Positions 56,247-64,000 of a stretch of DNA of 64,000 nucleotides are shown here, piece after piece. The stretch comes from Evansella sp. AB-P1. GTDB taxonomy: Bacteria; Bacillota; Bacilli; Bacillales; Salisediminibacteriaceae. How positions within the stretch are numbered: position 1 is the first letter of the stretch; the number at the start of each line of letters is the position of its first letter. Position numbers and translations under genes: made by a program. The notes under the pieces are model-generated. The model was not told the origin of the DNA. It saw nothing but the letters and a program-made list of their open reading frames with translations, and did not search any database. The stretch is from contig NZ_JARUKY010000010.1 of assembly GCF_029688925.1 (NCBI RefSeq), positions 115,070-179,069 of the forward strand. Reading direction: 5' to 3'.

Positions 56247-57901
56247 GTAGACCACTCTTCCCATGAATAAGAATATCCTTGTTCAACCATAAATAGTTGA
56301 CGATGTGACGCCACTTCTTCTTCCTTTGTCATCGGAGTAACAATTGTATAAAAATATACTGATTCATTATTTTTTTTTGGACGGAGTAATCGCCCAATTC
56401 TTTGTGCCTCTTCTTGTCTTGAACCGTAAGTTCCAGAAACTTGAATTGCAACATTTGCATCAGGTAAATCTACAGCCATATTCGCGATTTTACTTAATAC
56501 GAGTACTTTTTGTTTTCCTTCTTTAAACTGAGTATACATTTCCTGACGTTCTTTTTTAGAAGTTTTACCGGTTAATAATGGAAGCGAAAAGGTATTAGCT
56601 ATTATGTTAAGTTGATCCAAGTATTGACCAATAATAATAATGGAGTCACCTTTATGATCGTGTAATAATTTATCCACTACATTTATCTTTCCTTTATTCT
56701 CACTAGCATATCGAAAGCGTTCTCTTTTTGATAAGGAAAGAAAATGTGCCCATTGCTTTTCATTAAAGGGGGTTTTAATTTCTTTACATATTGGGCGAGC
56801 AATCCAATTGTTTTGTTCTAATAGGGAAATACCTACTTCGTATCGTTTAGGTCCTATTAAACTGTATATATCCCCTTCCTTCCCATCCTCTCTTACAAAT
56901 GTGGCCGTAAGACCCAATCTTCGCTTTCCCTGTAGTTTAGACGTTAATCGAAATAAAGGAGCAGGTAATAAGTGAACTTCATCATAGATAACTAAGCCCC
57001 AAGATCGTTTATGAAATAGAGAGAAATGGGGGAATTTGCTATCACTGTTCCCTTGATATGTTAACATTTGATATGTTGTAATAGTTACTTCTTTCACTTC
57101 CTTTTTCTCCCTAGTATACCTTCCAACTTGCGATTTATTTAGCGTCGTTTTTTCTAATAGTTCTTCGTACCACTGTTGTAATGATGTATCATTTGGTACT
57201 AGTATTAATGTCTCTTCTTTTATTTGTTCTAATACACCTAAACCTACTACCGTTTTACCAGATCCACAAGGAAGTATGATAAAGCCGTTCCCTTCATTAA
57301 CACCCTTTTGTTGTATAAAAGAACTTACAGCTTCCTTCTGATATGGTCTTAACGAAACGTTTCGTTGTAGAGATATAGATAACGATTTTCCAGTTTCATA
57401 ACCTAAACAATCGATAACAGAATAACCTTTATCCATTAATTGCTGTTTTATTAATCCCCTTTCAGCTAAGGAAATTGGAGTATATTCTCTATCTCCATTT
57501 TTGTAAATACTATAATTCTTTCTGTCTTTTTGAAAAAGCTCTTTCATTAATCCTTCTTGCGACGAGGTAAGGCATGGGCCAAATTCTTTATGATTTATTA
57601 ACTGAAACTTGCCATTTTTACCTTCCCATTCTTCCAATTGGATTGAAAAACGATCTGGTAAACGTATCCCTGAAAAAGTTTCTAGGAACTCCTTTATTTC
57701 ATTTAATGAAATCCCTTGCTCCCGTGCATACCAAAAAGAAAAGGGAGACAATTCATACATATGTAAACTTGAAGGAGTTTTCTTTAACTGAGCAAACTCG
57801 CTTAAAAATGGTTGAACTATTTTAGCTTCGGGATGAGTTGAACGAAAAAAAATAACTCCATTATTTTGGATGAGTAATGGCATTTCCTTTACTGAAGTCA
57901 T
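56228..57901 (-). CDS. XPB-like superfamily 2 DNA helicase
   Basis: A 557-residue ATP-dependent DNA helicase/translocase. Motifs in order: LRPYQKEAVSSFIQ (Q region, about 183), Walker A LPCGSGKTVVGLG (about 210), motif Ia LVPNDTSLQQW, DEVH box VIYDEVHLLPAPLF (about 308), motif III GLTATFVREDGK (about 333, with the RED residues typical of XPB), motif V VLSKIANMAVDLPDA, and motif VI RQEEAQRIGRLLRP (about 498). The N-terminal 170 residues match an XPB-type damage-recognition or helicase-associated region. GGAGG precedes the ATG. It sits with its partner between ylbE and ylbF, absent there in B. subtilis. Confidence 0.85.
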   Translation of the reverse strand: MTSVKEMPLLIQNNGVIFFRSTHPEAKIVQPFLSEFAQLKKTPSSLHMYELSPFSFWYAREQGISLNEIKEFLETFSGIRLPDRFSIQLEEWEGKNGKFQLINHKEFGPCLTSSQEGLMKELFQKDRKNYSIYKNGDREYTPISLAERGLIKQQLMDKGYSVIDCLGYETGKSLSISLQRNVSLRPYQKEAVSSFIQQKGVNEGNGFIILPCGSGKTVVGLGVLEQIKEETLILVPNDTSLQQWYEELLEKTTLNKSQVGRYTREKKEVKEVTITTYQMLTYQGNSDSKFPHFSLFHKRSWGLVIYDEVHLLPAPLFRLTSKLQGKRRLGLTATFVREDGKEGDIYSLIGPKRYEVGISLLEQNNWIARPICKEIKTPFNEKQWAHFLSLSKRERFRYASENKGKINVVDKLLHDHKGDSIIIIGQYLDQLNIIANTFSLPLLTGKTSKKERQEMYTQFKEGKQKVLVLSKIANMAVDLPDANVAIQVSGTYGSRQEEAQRIGRLLRPKKNNESVYFYTIVTPMTKEEEVASHRQLFMVEQGYSYSWEEWSTCSLII

Positions 57902-57963
57902 TACCTATACCTCCATTCTTTTTAACCACTCCTTAATGTCTGCTTCCTTTTATTTCTCTATAC

Positions 57964-58004
57964 AAAAAAGTGCCAAAAACTATCTTTCTAGTCTTTTTGG
58001 CACA
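57964..58004 (-). terminator. Terminator of ylbE
   Basis: Minus strand: 10-bp stem GTGCCAAAAA / TTTTTGGCAC with a 14-base loop and T6 tail, just after the ylbE stop. It separates ylbC-D-E from the helicase pair. Confidence 0.88.
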
Positions 58005-58012
58005 AGATTGAA

Positions 58013-58252
58013 TTAACCCTTATTATTAAATTGTTTCATCATTTCGAGCATCATGACAGCCATATTCATACTATTTTGAAGTCGATCCATTCGCTGCGGA
58101 AACGTTTTTCCGTGGAATATTTTCGCTTCCTTTTCCATTTCTTTAAGTGAAAATGGGTTTCTAGATAATTTCCGATACCACATCGGATTATAGCGTAAGA
58201 AACGATGGAGATCCGGTTGACTACGGACGTAATTATACACTTCTGTTCTCAC
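58013..58252 (-). CDS. ylbE: YlbE-like protein
   Basis: A 79-residue small protein: EVYNYVRSQPDLHRFLRYNP, MWYRKLSRNP, FPQRMDRLQNSMNMAVMMLE. Function unknown; conserved in spore-forming Bacillaceae beside ylbD. The GTG at 58252, spaced from GGGGGAG, gives the B. subtilis length; a TTG at 58267 lies before that site. It follows ylbD by 18 bases. Confidence 0.88.
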   Translation of the reverse strand: MRTEVYNYVRSQPDLHRFLRYNPMWYRKLSRNPFSLKEMEKEAKIFHGKTFPQRMDRLQNSMNMAVMMLEMMKQFNNKG

Positions 58253-58270
58253 TTCTATCTCCCCCAATTA

Positions 58271-58735
58271 CTAATCATCATAAAATGAGAATGGAGTGTT
58301 TGATTGCTGTTGTTCATTATTATTTGAAGGTGGTGTTTGATCGTCATTTTGTTTAAACTGGCTTAATAATTCTTGAACTGAAACTAGTACACCACTAAAT
58401 TGGGATAAATGCTGCTGAAGATCATTAAAATTTAATTTCTTCAACATTGCTAACATGTCTTGATAACTTAGATTTGACTTTTTATCTTTACTACTTTTAT
58501 CTTTTTCTTCTTGATCATCCTCATTAGTTTCTTCCTCTGCTTCTTCCTCTGCTTCTTCCTCTACTTCCTCGTTTCGGTACGTTTCCCATATATCATCCTC
58601 TTCACCAAAAAGCAACCATTCTTCAAAGAGATCTTGAAGTGTTTTATCTCCATCTTTTACACCTTTTAAAACATGGGGATTATTTTTTACAAAAGCTTTA
58701 AATTTTTTTACATCTGGATGCAGTGATTTACTCAC
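58271..58735 (-). CDS. ylbD: Spore coat protein YlbD
   Basis: A 154-residue protein with the YlbD coat domain: HPDVKKFKAFVKNNPHVLKG, LQDLFEEWLLFGEEDDIWE (about 30-55). A strongly acidic then lysine-rich linker follows (about 58-90, EEEAEEEAEEETNEDDQEEK), then SYQDMLAMLKKLNFNDLQQH and a Q/N-rich tail. In B. subtilis YlbD is reported as a minor spore coat component. The start is GTG at 58735 after AGGAGGTG. The acidic repeat is longer than I would expect for the family. Confidence 0.85.
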   Translation of the reverse strand: MSKSLHPDVKKFKAFVKNNPHVLKGVKDGDKTLQDLFEEWLLFGEEDDIWETYRNEEVEEEAEEEAEEETNEDDQEEKDKSSKDKKSNLSYQDMLAMLKKLNFNDLQQHLSQFSGVLVSVQELLSQFKQNDDQTPPSNNNEQQQSNTPFSFYDD

Positions 58736-58814
58736 GTCTCACACCTCCTAGTCATATGACTAGATTTTCCCTTACTACATCATATCCGTAAAAACTGTAA
58801 GCCGTGCGCCCAAT

Positions 58815-59885
58815 TTACCAAGGTACAATAAAGTTTTGTGTATAATAGTTTCGATATACACCAACTCCTAAATGCGTAAAGCGTTCGTCTAACAAATTTA
58901 CCCTGTGACCTTCACTGTTTAGCCATCCTTCAACCGCTTCAATGGCATCTACATAATTGGCCGCAATGTTTTCAGCAGCTAACTGGTATGAAATAAATTC
59001 AGACTCTAGTCGATCTTTTAACTCGCCAGAATTTGGTGAGGTATGGGAGAAAAAATTGTTTGTATTCATATCTTCACTGTGAAGAAGAGCAACATATGCT
59101 GTAGTTTCATCCCATTCTACAGGAGGTAGCTCGTGATTTTTTCGTATATCATTTGTCAAATCAAAAATTTGCAATGCTTGACCTTCTTGTATTTTTCCCC
59201 ATTCATTCTCACTGTGCTCACTAACTTCCGGAAGTTTACCACGATAGACGATAGAATATGGACGATGTAGTAATAACGTTTCTTCATCTATATAGCGTAT
59301 GGAGGACAATTTCTCTGTGTGCGTATCAAAATAAAATTGTACCCAAACATTTCCAAGTGGTGCGAGAGGGCGCATTTTAAGATCATCCTCTCTCAATTCA
59401 AACTTATAGGAACTATTATCACTTCGTAAGGAAACATCACTTTTAAACTCATATTGACTCATCACTTCATCATAAGTATCTCCAATACGAATATGAGCAG
59501 TATCTGCAGATGCGTCATTTGTGTAAACAGACACAATAACGTTATTTCCAACTCCGAATTGTAAATAAATAGATGATTCTTTATATATCCACCATTCATA
59601 ACCATACTGACTCATATCTATCCTTGACGGTTCTCCAAAATATTCGATTAGATCTTCTTCACTTTGACCTATCCATTGATGTAGCCCTTCAACCACCTCA
59701 ACTTCATTTGAATTGAAGGAAGAATTATTATTTTGCTCTTCATTATCACCTTTTACATTTAAATCTGCAGCTAGCCGATCACTTTTCAATTGTTCTTCAA
59801 CACTTTCATTATCTTCATAAATAAAAAAGTAAAAAAAACCTACAAACAGGAAAAATCCTACTAACACTGTCATTAAACCTCTCAT
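58815..59885 (-). CDS. ylbC: CAP-domain (SCP/PR-1-like) extracytoplasmic protein YlbC
   Basis: A 356-residue protein with an N-terminal membrane anchor (MTVLVGFFLFVGFFYFFIY), a Ser/Asn/Glu-rich linker, a CAP-associated N-terminal region in two repeats (about 70-205, WIGQSEEDLIEYFGEPSRID and IRIGDTYDEVM), and a C-terminal CAP domain (about 235-350) with HSEDMNTNNFFSHTSPNSG, AAENIAANYVDAIEAVEGWL and HRVNLLDERFTHLGVGVY. The role is unknown. The ATG at 59885 gives the family layout; a TTG at 59942 is open but adds no anchor. GGGGAG is 11 bases upstream, so the start is moderately sure. Confidence 0.88.
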   Translation of the reverse strand: MRGLMTVLVGFFLFVGFFYFFIYEDNESVEEQLKSDRLAADLNVKGDNEEQNNNSSFNSNEVEVVEGLHQWIGQSEEDLIEYFGEPSRIDMSQYGYEWWIYKESSIYLQFGVGNNVIVSVYTNDASADTAHIRIGDTYDEVMSQYEFKSDVSLRSDNSSYKFELREDDLKMRPLAPLGNVWVQFYFDTHTEKLSSIRYIDEETLLLHRPYSIVYRGKLPEVSEHSENEWGKIQEGQALQIFDLTNDIRKNHELPPVEWDETTAYVALLHSEDMNTNNFFSHTSPNSGELKDRLESEFISYQLAAENIAANYVDAIEAVEGWLNSEGHRVNLLDERFTHLGVGVYRNYYTQNFIVPW

Positions 59886-60065
59886 CGTTGACGTATCTCC
59901 CCTCAAAGTAAACTCTGCTATATGCTTTTCTACAATGGACAAATACGTTCCTGCTTCTCAACAATGAATCTAACAAATCGAAAGAATTTCTATAATTTCT
60001 ACAAAATTCTCTAAAATTAGTTTGCAGTAATAATAATATACCTTGAATAAAAGATAATAATTTCA
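59886..60065. other. Intergenic region upstream of ylbC
   Basis: About 180 AT-rich bases between ylbC and a family-B repeat. No gene or clear promoter was identified. Confidence 0.4.
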
Positions 60066-60244
60066 AATAAGAAAAGCGCAATGCGCCCCAATTCCGCCTA
60101 AGTACAGCCTACGTCCTGTAGGCAACGGCGTAATATCGACATCCTGTCTCCCACCGATATGCAAATGTTCTGGCCGTTAAAAAGTGCTTTTTACTTTTTA
60201 TGCGGACAGGTTATTTGACACGAGGTAATGGCGCATGGAGCTAG
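60066..60244 (+). repeat. Dispersed repeat, family B (full copy)
   Basis: AATAAGAAAAGCGCAATGCG, CGCCTAAGTACAGCCTACGT, CCTGTAGGCAACGGCGTAAT, ATCGACATCCTGTCTCCC, GCAAATGTTCTG, AAAAAGTGC ... TACTTTTTAT, GGACAGGTTATTTGACACGA and ATGGCGCATGGAGCTAGCC. Extent and order equal the copy at 42062. The inner hairpin GCCTAC/GTAGGC is perfect here; the outer stem has one mismatch. Confidence 0.9.
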
Positions 60245-60296
60245 CCGTTTTTGAAAAAGTTGTCCACTTGAGGGAATTTTATAAATTCATAAACAA

Positions 60297-60338
60297 TAAA
60301 AAAACTGTCAAAAATCAGATGTTTTTTGACAGTTTTTA
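60297..60338 (-). terminator. Terminator of ylbB
   Basis: Stem AAAAACTGTCAAAAA / TTTTTGACAGTTTTT around an eight-base loop, T-rich on both strands, about 40 bases after the ylbB stop. Confidence 0.88.
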
Positions 60339-60376
60339 AAAGTTTTATCATATTCTTTATTAAGTTAATGTCTGTA

Positions 60377-60805
60377 TTAATGGTGATATTGCTGGTGCTC
60401 TGAGATCTCGGATAGCGCAAAACCAGCTTCATCCTCTGTCGAGGAATGAATGGCAAGATCCCCTAACGAACAAATTCCAACTAAGTTGCCGTTATCTACA
60501 ATAGGTAAACGACGAATTTGTTTCTCTGCCATCATTTTGGCAGCTTCATCTACACTCATATCTGGGGTAGCCGTTAGTAATTGTTCACTCATTACATCCG
60601 TCACTTGTGTAGAATTAGGTTTCTTCTCAGCAACTCCACGAATAACAATGTCACGATCAGTAATAAGGCCTAACAGCTTCTTACCTTCACAAATTGGAAT
60701 AGCCCCAACATCGTATTGCTTCATCTTTACTGCTGCTTCATAAACATTATCTTCTGGCTTACAAACTTCCACTTCATCAGTCATAATGTCACGTAACATT
60801 TTCAT
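60377..60805 (-). CDS. ylbB: CBS-domain protein YlbB
   Basis: A 142-residue protein made of two CBS domains: MKMLRDIMTDEVEVCKPEDN ... GAIPICEGKKLLGLITDRDI (about 1-60) and VTDVMSEQLLTATPDMSVDE ... RRLPIVDNGNLVGICSLGDLA (about 68-125). CBS pairs usually bind adenosyl compounds; the partner is unknown. GGAGGG fixes the ATG at 60805 inside a longer open frame. It is divergent from ylbA. Confidence 0.9.
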   Translation of the reverse strand: MKMLRDIMTDEVEVCKPEDNVYEAAVKMKQYDVGAIPICEGKKLLGLITDRDIVIRGVAEKKPNSTQVTDVMSEQLLTATPDMSVDEAAKMMAEKQIRRLPIVDNGNLVGICSLGDLAIHSSTEDEAGFALSEISEHQQYHH

Positions 60806-61048
60806 AATAATCCCTCCATGTATCCTTATTACTTTTCTAATGTACCCGTTTTCGACAAAATTATTCATTTAAATGCTAATCGTCTTTTCTTTTTTTTACA
60901 TTTGTGATTTTTTAAGCCAGAAATAACTAACATTCTAAATAAAAAATATTAATAAACCCCTTAATACAGATATCTTTTCTTTGCATCTAATGTGATTTCG
61001 TAATATCATTAGAAATGATGATATCTGATTGCTAGGAGGTAAAGAAAA

Positions 61049-61402
61049 ATGAAATTTGAAGAAACAGAGCTTGAAGGATTAAGTATTGAATTTCATGCAC
61101 TTGAAGAAATAATGGAAAATGCAGGGTTCCACTCTGTATATGATTATGAAAGAGTTACCTTTGATTATAAAATTGTTGATAACGTTCGTGATCACGTTTA
61201 TTATTTTCGTGTTCAAGCGTTCGCTGTTGAAGGAGAAGTTCCTAATCCTCACAGTATCGTCAAAGTATTTAAGCTTATATTAGGAAAGCATTACTATCCA
61301 CATGGGGTCGAGTATGACGAAGACTTCCCTAAAACAATCGTGGATAAATGTAAAAAGAAAATTGAATTAATTAAAGAACAAATTAAAAGCGAAGCAATTT
61401 AA
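61049..61402 (+). CDS. ylbA: YugN-like family protein YlbA
   Basis: A 117-residue protein: LEGLSIEFHALEEIMENAGF, YDYERVTFDYKIV, VYYFRVQAFAVEGEVPNPHS, LGKHYYPHGVEYDEDFP. The last segment (HYYPHGVEYDE) is typical of the YugN family. Function unknown. AGGAGGT precedes the ATG. It stands alone, divergent from ylbB, and is followed by a hairpin terminator. Confidence 0.88.
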   Translation: MKFEETELEGLSIEFHALEEIMENAGFHSVYDYERVTFDYKIVDNVRDHVYYFRVQAFAVEGEVPNPHSIVKVFKLILGKHYYPHGVEYDEDFPKTIVDKCKKKIELIKEQIKSEAI

Positions 61403-61487
61403 TTTTTCTACATATGTATTAGTGACAGAAAGATAACAATACTGCATTATTCGCTTTCACTCTTATAGTGAAAATATTAAAAAATAA

Positions 61488-61548
61488 AATGCTTTCGTCT
61501 AGGTCATTATTACATGTGCCTAGGATCTCGAAGGCATTTCTTTTTTAT
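61488..61548 (+). terminator. Probable terminator of ylbA
   Basis: Nested complementary arms AATGC-TTTCG / CGAA-GGCATT and CTAGG / CCTAG, followed by TCTTTTTTA on the plus strand, about 85 bases after the ylbA stop. Confidence 0.65.
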
Positions 61549-61598
61549 TAATTACAATTTTTACAAGTGATCCTCAGGCAAACAACCTGGGAATTTAG

Positions 61599-61860
61599 TT
61601 AATCCAATTGGAATGAGTGGAATCAAACGAGACACCACAAAGAGCAAACCAAGATGGTAGGATTACGCCGTTGCCCTAATCGACGACATCTGTTCATGTT
61701 TCACAGTGTCTTCTTTAGACACGGCCTCAGCCTTCTATTAATCATCTTTACACTGTTAAAGTAACATATTCCTGTCTCTTACTCTGCTAGTATTGCTCTC
61801 GCGATAATTACGTCGAGACAACTCGTAGTGGATTCGTGAAGTAAATGCTCATCGGTCGCT
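61599..61860 (+). repeat. Dispersed repeat, family A/B mosaic (diverged copy)
   Basis: Contains TTGGAATGAGTGGAATC (the complement of a segment near 44360), ATTACGCCGTTGCC (family-B core, inverted and internally deleted), CGACATCTGTTCATG, CACAGTGTCTTCTTTAGACA, CCTCAGCCTTC, ACTGTTAAAGTAACA, GTCGAGACAACTCGTAGT and TTCGTGAAGTAAATGCTCAT. The module order is that of family A, with decay. It occupies the gap between ylbA and the YtvI-like gene. Confidence 0.8.
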
Positions 61861-61998
61861 TTTCATAATAAAAGTAAGTGAAAATAGGTCTTTTATAAAT
61901 TAAAGTGTTAATAAAGTTTTCTTATATTTCACTGTTATTACCTTCGTTTTCATAATATAATGAATGTAAGCAAGCTGTTGGAAGGGAAGGACTATAAA

Positions 61999-63054
61999 TT
62001 GACATCATCGACTGTAAAAAAATATACGTATATTATTTTAGGCATTATTTTAATTGGATTATTAGCTTATTTTATATTACCCGTCTCTGTACCGATCATC
62101 ACAGCACTTATTACAGCATTATTTCTAGCTCCAGCAGTAACAATTCTCATACAACGATTAAAGTTATCAAGAAGTATTTCTGTATTTATCGTGTTCATTG
62201 CGTTCTTAATACTTCTTGTAGTTATAGCTTATTTTTTACTTACAAAAGCAATAACACAACTAGCTGGTTTTGTTGAAAATTTACCTGGCACAATAAACGA
62301 AATATACATTGCTTGGAATAACTTTTTAAATAATTTACGAGTGCAAATGCCTCAATATAGTGAAATCGTTGATGATATAGATACTCAAGTAACAAATACT
62401 TTCTTTACATTAAGAGAAAATATGGCCAACATCGATATTATCGGCCATGTAACAAGTATTTTAGTTAAAATTCCAGCATACATTGTATCCCTATTAGTTT
62501 ACTTAATATCCCTCTATTTGTTCCTGTTAGAACTTCCGAGATTAAAGACGAAATTACTAGGATACATGACAGAAAAAACAGCTGATAAGGTTAAATTTAT
62601 GTCATCTCGTTTATCATACGTCATCTTTGGATTTTTTAAAGCACAGTTTTTAGTTAGCGTCATAATTTTTATCGTAACCTTTATCGGCTTACTTATCATT
62701 GCACCAGAGGTTGCATTTATTATGTCTATCATTATTTGGGTCATTGATTTCATACCGATCATTGGTTCTATTGCGGTTCTAGCACCTTGGGCATTATATT
62801 ATCTCGTTGCAGGTAATCCAGCCATGGGAATTCAGTTACTAGTTTTAGCTGCCATTTTATTAACGATAAGACGTACAGTGGAACCAAAGGTAATGGGGCA
62901 TCACATTGGTTTATCACCTCTTGCTACTTTAATTTCACTTTATATTGGATTACAGCTTTTAGGCATTCTTGGCTTTATATTAGGACCATTAATTGTTATC
63001 CTATTTACTAGTGCAAAGGAAGCTGGGATTATCAAACTTAACTTTAAAATATAG
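61999..63054 (+). CDS. YtvI-like AI-2E-family permease
   Basis: Polytopic membrane protein of 351 residues with about eight hydrophobic segments. It belongs to the UPF0118/AI-2E exporter family. Marks are VTILIQRLKLSRSISVFIVF near the start, IIWVIDFIPIIGSIAVLAPW and VEPKVMGHHIGLSPLATLIS (about 295-315). B. subtilis YtvI is a sporulation-linked member encoded elsewhere. The TTG at 61999, behind GAAGGGAAGG, gives MTSSTVKKYTYIILGI; an ATG at 61960 lacks a ribosome site. The transported substrate is unknown. Confidence 0.82.
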   Translation: MTSSTVKKYTYIILGIILIGLLAYFILPVSVPIITALITALFLAPAVTILIQRLKLSRSISVFIVFIAFLILLVVIAYFLLTKAITQLAGFVENLPGTINEIYIAWNNFLNNLRVQMPQYSEIVDDIDTQVTNTFFTLRENMANIDIIGHVTSILVKIPAYIVSLLVYLISLYLFLLELPRLKTKLLGYMTEKTADKVKFMSSRLSYVIFGFFKAQFLVSVIIFIVTFIGLLIIAPEVAFIMSIIIWVIDFIPIIGSIAVLAPWALYYLVAGNPAMGIQLLVLAAILLTIRRTVEPKVMGHHIGLSPLATLISLYIGLQLLGILGFILGPLIVILFTSAKEAGIIKLNFKI

Positions 63055-63105
63055 TCTCTTGAATGGTTTTTATTAAGTAGGATTCTGAGAAAATCCTTCT
63101 ACGGT

Positions 63106-63148
63106 AAAAAGACCTCCTTCAAATAAAAAAATGAAGGAGGTCTTTTTT
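63106..63148. terminator. Bidirectional terminator between the YtvI-like gene and ctaM
   Basis: 16-bp stem AAAAAGACCTCCTTCA / TGAAGGAGGTCTTTTT with a ten-base A-rich loop. The A- and T-rich ends suit both converging genes. Confidence 0.92.
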
Positions 63149-63201
63149 GTATCTGATGCCATAATTCTTTTACATAATGAATTTCCTTGAACCATTTGTC
63201 T

Positions 63202-63657
63202 TTACCCTAAAATAGCTCTAAATAAATTGGTCGTTTCTCCTGGAGAATAGATTACATAAAGCATAAAATAAACAGCTATCCCTGTAGAGGCAGAAAAAAA
63301 CCAAATGATCGATGTAATAGGGCCTAGTTTCTTATGTAATCGTAAGCTATTTTTATATCCAGTTATAAGAGCAGTAATACCCAGAACTGCAGCTATGGTT
63401 GCCAATGTTATATGAATAATTAAAAAGATTTGATAGAAAAAGCGTATTTCATCAGGGCCTCCAAAAGATGTACTCCCAATAAAGAACGTTTTAGATAGAT
63501 AAGTAATAAAAAATATGGTTGCCAAAACTGCTGCCCAAAACATCGTTTTCTTATGCAATTCAATCTTCCGTTTACCTATAAAATACCAACCGAAAGCTAC
63601 AAATATAGCACTTAATGCAATAAATATTGTACTAATAAATGGTAAAAATGTTGCCAC
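63202..63657 (-). CDS. ctaM: DUF420 membrane protein, cytochrome aa3 oxidase assembly factor
   Basis: A 151-residue protein with four to five membrane segments: FISTIFIALSAIFVAFGWYF, KTMFWAAVLATIFFITYLSK, IFLIIHITLATIAAVLGITA. The histidines in IGKRKIELHKKTM, LIIHITLA and SLRLHKKLG fit the CtaM family, required for maturation of haem-copper oxidases in Gram-positive bacteria. A GTG at 63657 with GGAAGG upstream (11-base gap) gives the short family form; an ATG at 63717 would add 20 residues. ctaG and the cta operon are expected beyond the right edge. Confidence 0.85.
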   Translation of the reverse strand: MATFLPFISTIFIALSAIFVAFGWYFIGKRKIELHKKTMFWAAVLATIFFITYLSKTFFIGSTSFGGPDEIRFFYQIFLIIHITLATIAAVLGITALITGYKNSLRLHKKLGPITSIIWFFSASTGIAVYFMLYVIYSPGETTNLFRAILG

Positions 63658-63776
63658 GTCTATTTCATTCCTTCCTATTTCTTTTAGTTTTACATATGAG
63701 TCAATTTCATAATTCACTATTTCATTCTAAAATCACGAACACTTATTCAAAATGTTTATTTTTTATTCGATCTCCG

Positions 63777-63950
63777 CTTCAGACGTGTCAATTACGCCTA
63801 AGTACCGCCTACGTCCTGTAGGCAACGGCGTAATGTCGCCATCCTAGCTCCGGGCACGGCTTCAACTCCACACAAGACATCTTGTATTCATCTAAAGCTT
63901 ATGCTCGTCGCTAGAGTCGACGTCTTCCTCTGCAATCGAAAATAATGTTT
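63777..63950 (+). repeat. Dispersed repeat, family B core joined to a family-A tail
   Basis: ATTACGCC (63791-63798) and GGCGTAAT (63827-63834) enclose GCCTAC/GTAGGC (63807-63823), the best-preserved family-B stem in the window. After CATCCTAGCTCC the sequence changes to the family-A-like GGCACGGCTTCAACTCCACA, GCTTATGCTCGTCGCTAGAG and TCGACGTCTTCCTCTGCA. This is another mosaic. Confidence 0.85.
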
Positions 63951-64000
63951 GTCTTTTTCAACAATATTTCATTTATGAAATTCATTCATATAAATTATAT

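Overview
The window is about 64 kb of low-G+C chromosome from a spore-forming member of the Bacillaceae. The grounds are gene content and order that follow the Bacillus subtilis pyr - lspA/ileS - divIVA - sigE/sigG - division/cell-wall (dcw) - ylb block almost gene for gene, sporulation genes (sigE, sigG, spoIIGA, spoVD, spoVE, ylbJ, csfG-like RNA), a MurE with the meso-DAP motif, bacillithiol synthesis (bshC) and PyrR/T-box RNA control. Protein divergence and several insertions show it is not B. subtilis. Most genes lie on the minus strand, so functional reading is from right to left.

Layout, left to right. 1-5.6 kb: the start of the pyrimidine operon (pyrR-pyrP-pyrB-pyrC-carA, the last cut by the window edge), with a sigma-A promoter and three PyrR-type attenuators. 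5.6-10.5 kb: rluD-type pseudouridine synthase, lspA, and ileS behind an Ile T-box. 10.5-14 kb: divIVA, ylmH, ylmG, sepF, ylmE and ylmC; ylmD is absent. 14-16.7 kb: sigG, sigE and spoIIGA. 16.9-17.4 kb: a 52-bp tandem-repeat array. 17.6-38.1 kb: the dcw cluster from ftsZ back to mraZ (ftsZ, ftsA, sbp, ylxX, ylxW, divIB, murB, murG, spoVE, murD, mraY, a truncated MurF-like gene, murE, spoVD, pbpB, ftsL, rsmH, mraZ). 38.3-60.9 kb: bshC, a DUF3397-type gene, panE and the ylb series, with extra genes relative to B. subtilis: an enoyl-CoA hydratase-like gene, an MFS transporter, and an XPB-like helicase with its partner protein. 60.9-64 kb: ylbA, a YtvI-like permease and the cytochrome oxidase assembly gene ctaM.

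How the genes work together: the left part makes UMP under PyrR control. The middle makes lipid II (murE, mraY, murD, murG, murB), builds the septum (ftsZ, ftsA, sepF, divIVA, divIB, ftsL, pbpB) and supplies the sporulation-specific counterparts (spoVE, spoVD) and the sigma cascade (spoIIGA activates sigE; sigG has a sigma-F-type promoter). The right part holds housekeeping genes (coaD, rsmD, rpmF, tmcAL) and sporulation-associated ylb genes.

Between the conserved genes sit at least ten dispersed non-coding repeats of two intermixed families, including two copies that form a roughly 215-bp inverted pair around a 6-kb block. The observations most worth following are the MurF-like protein that lacks catalytic landmarks and the third Mur domain, the two repeat families, the 52-bp array between ftsZ and spoIIGA, the XPB-helicase pair, and the CsfG-like RNA with a sigma-G promoter.

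Start codons were reassigned wherever an in-frame Shine-Dalgarno sequence lay inside the longest open frame; many genes here use TTG or GTG. All family calls are from reading the translated sequence; no database search was run.
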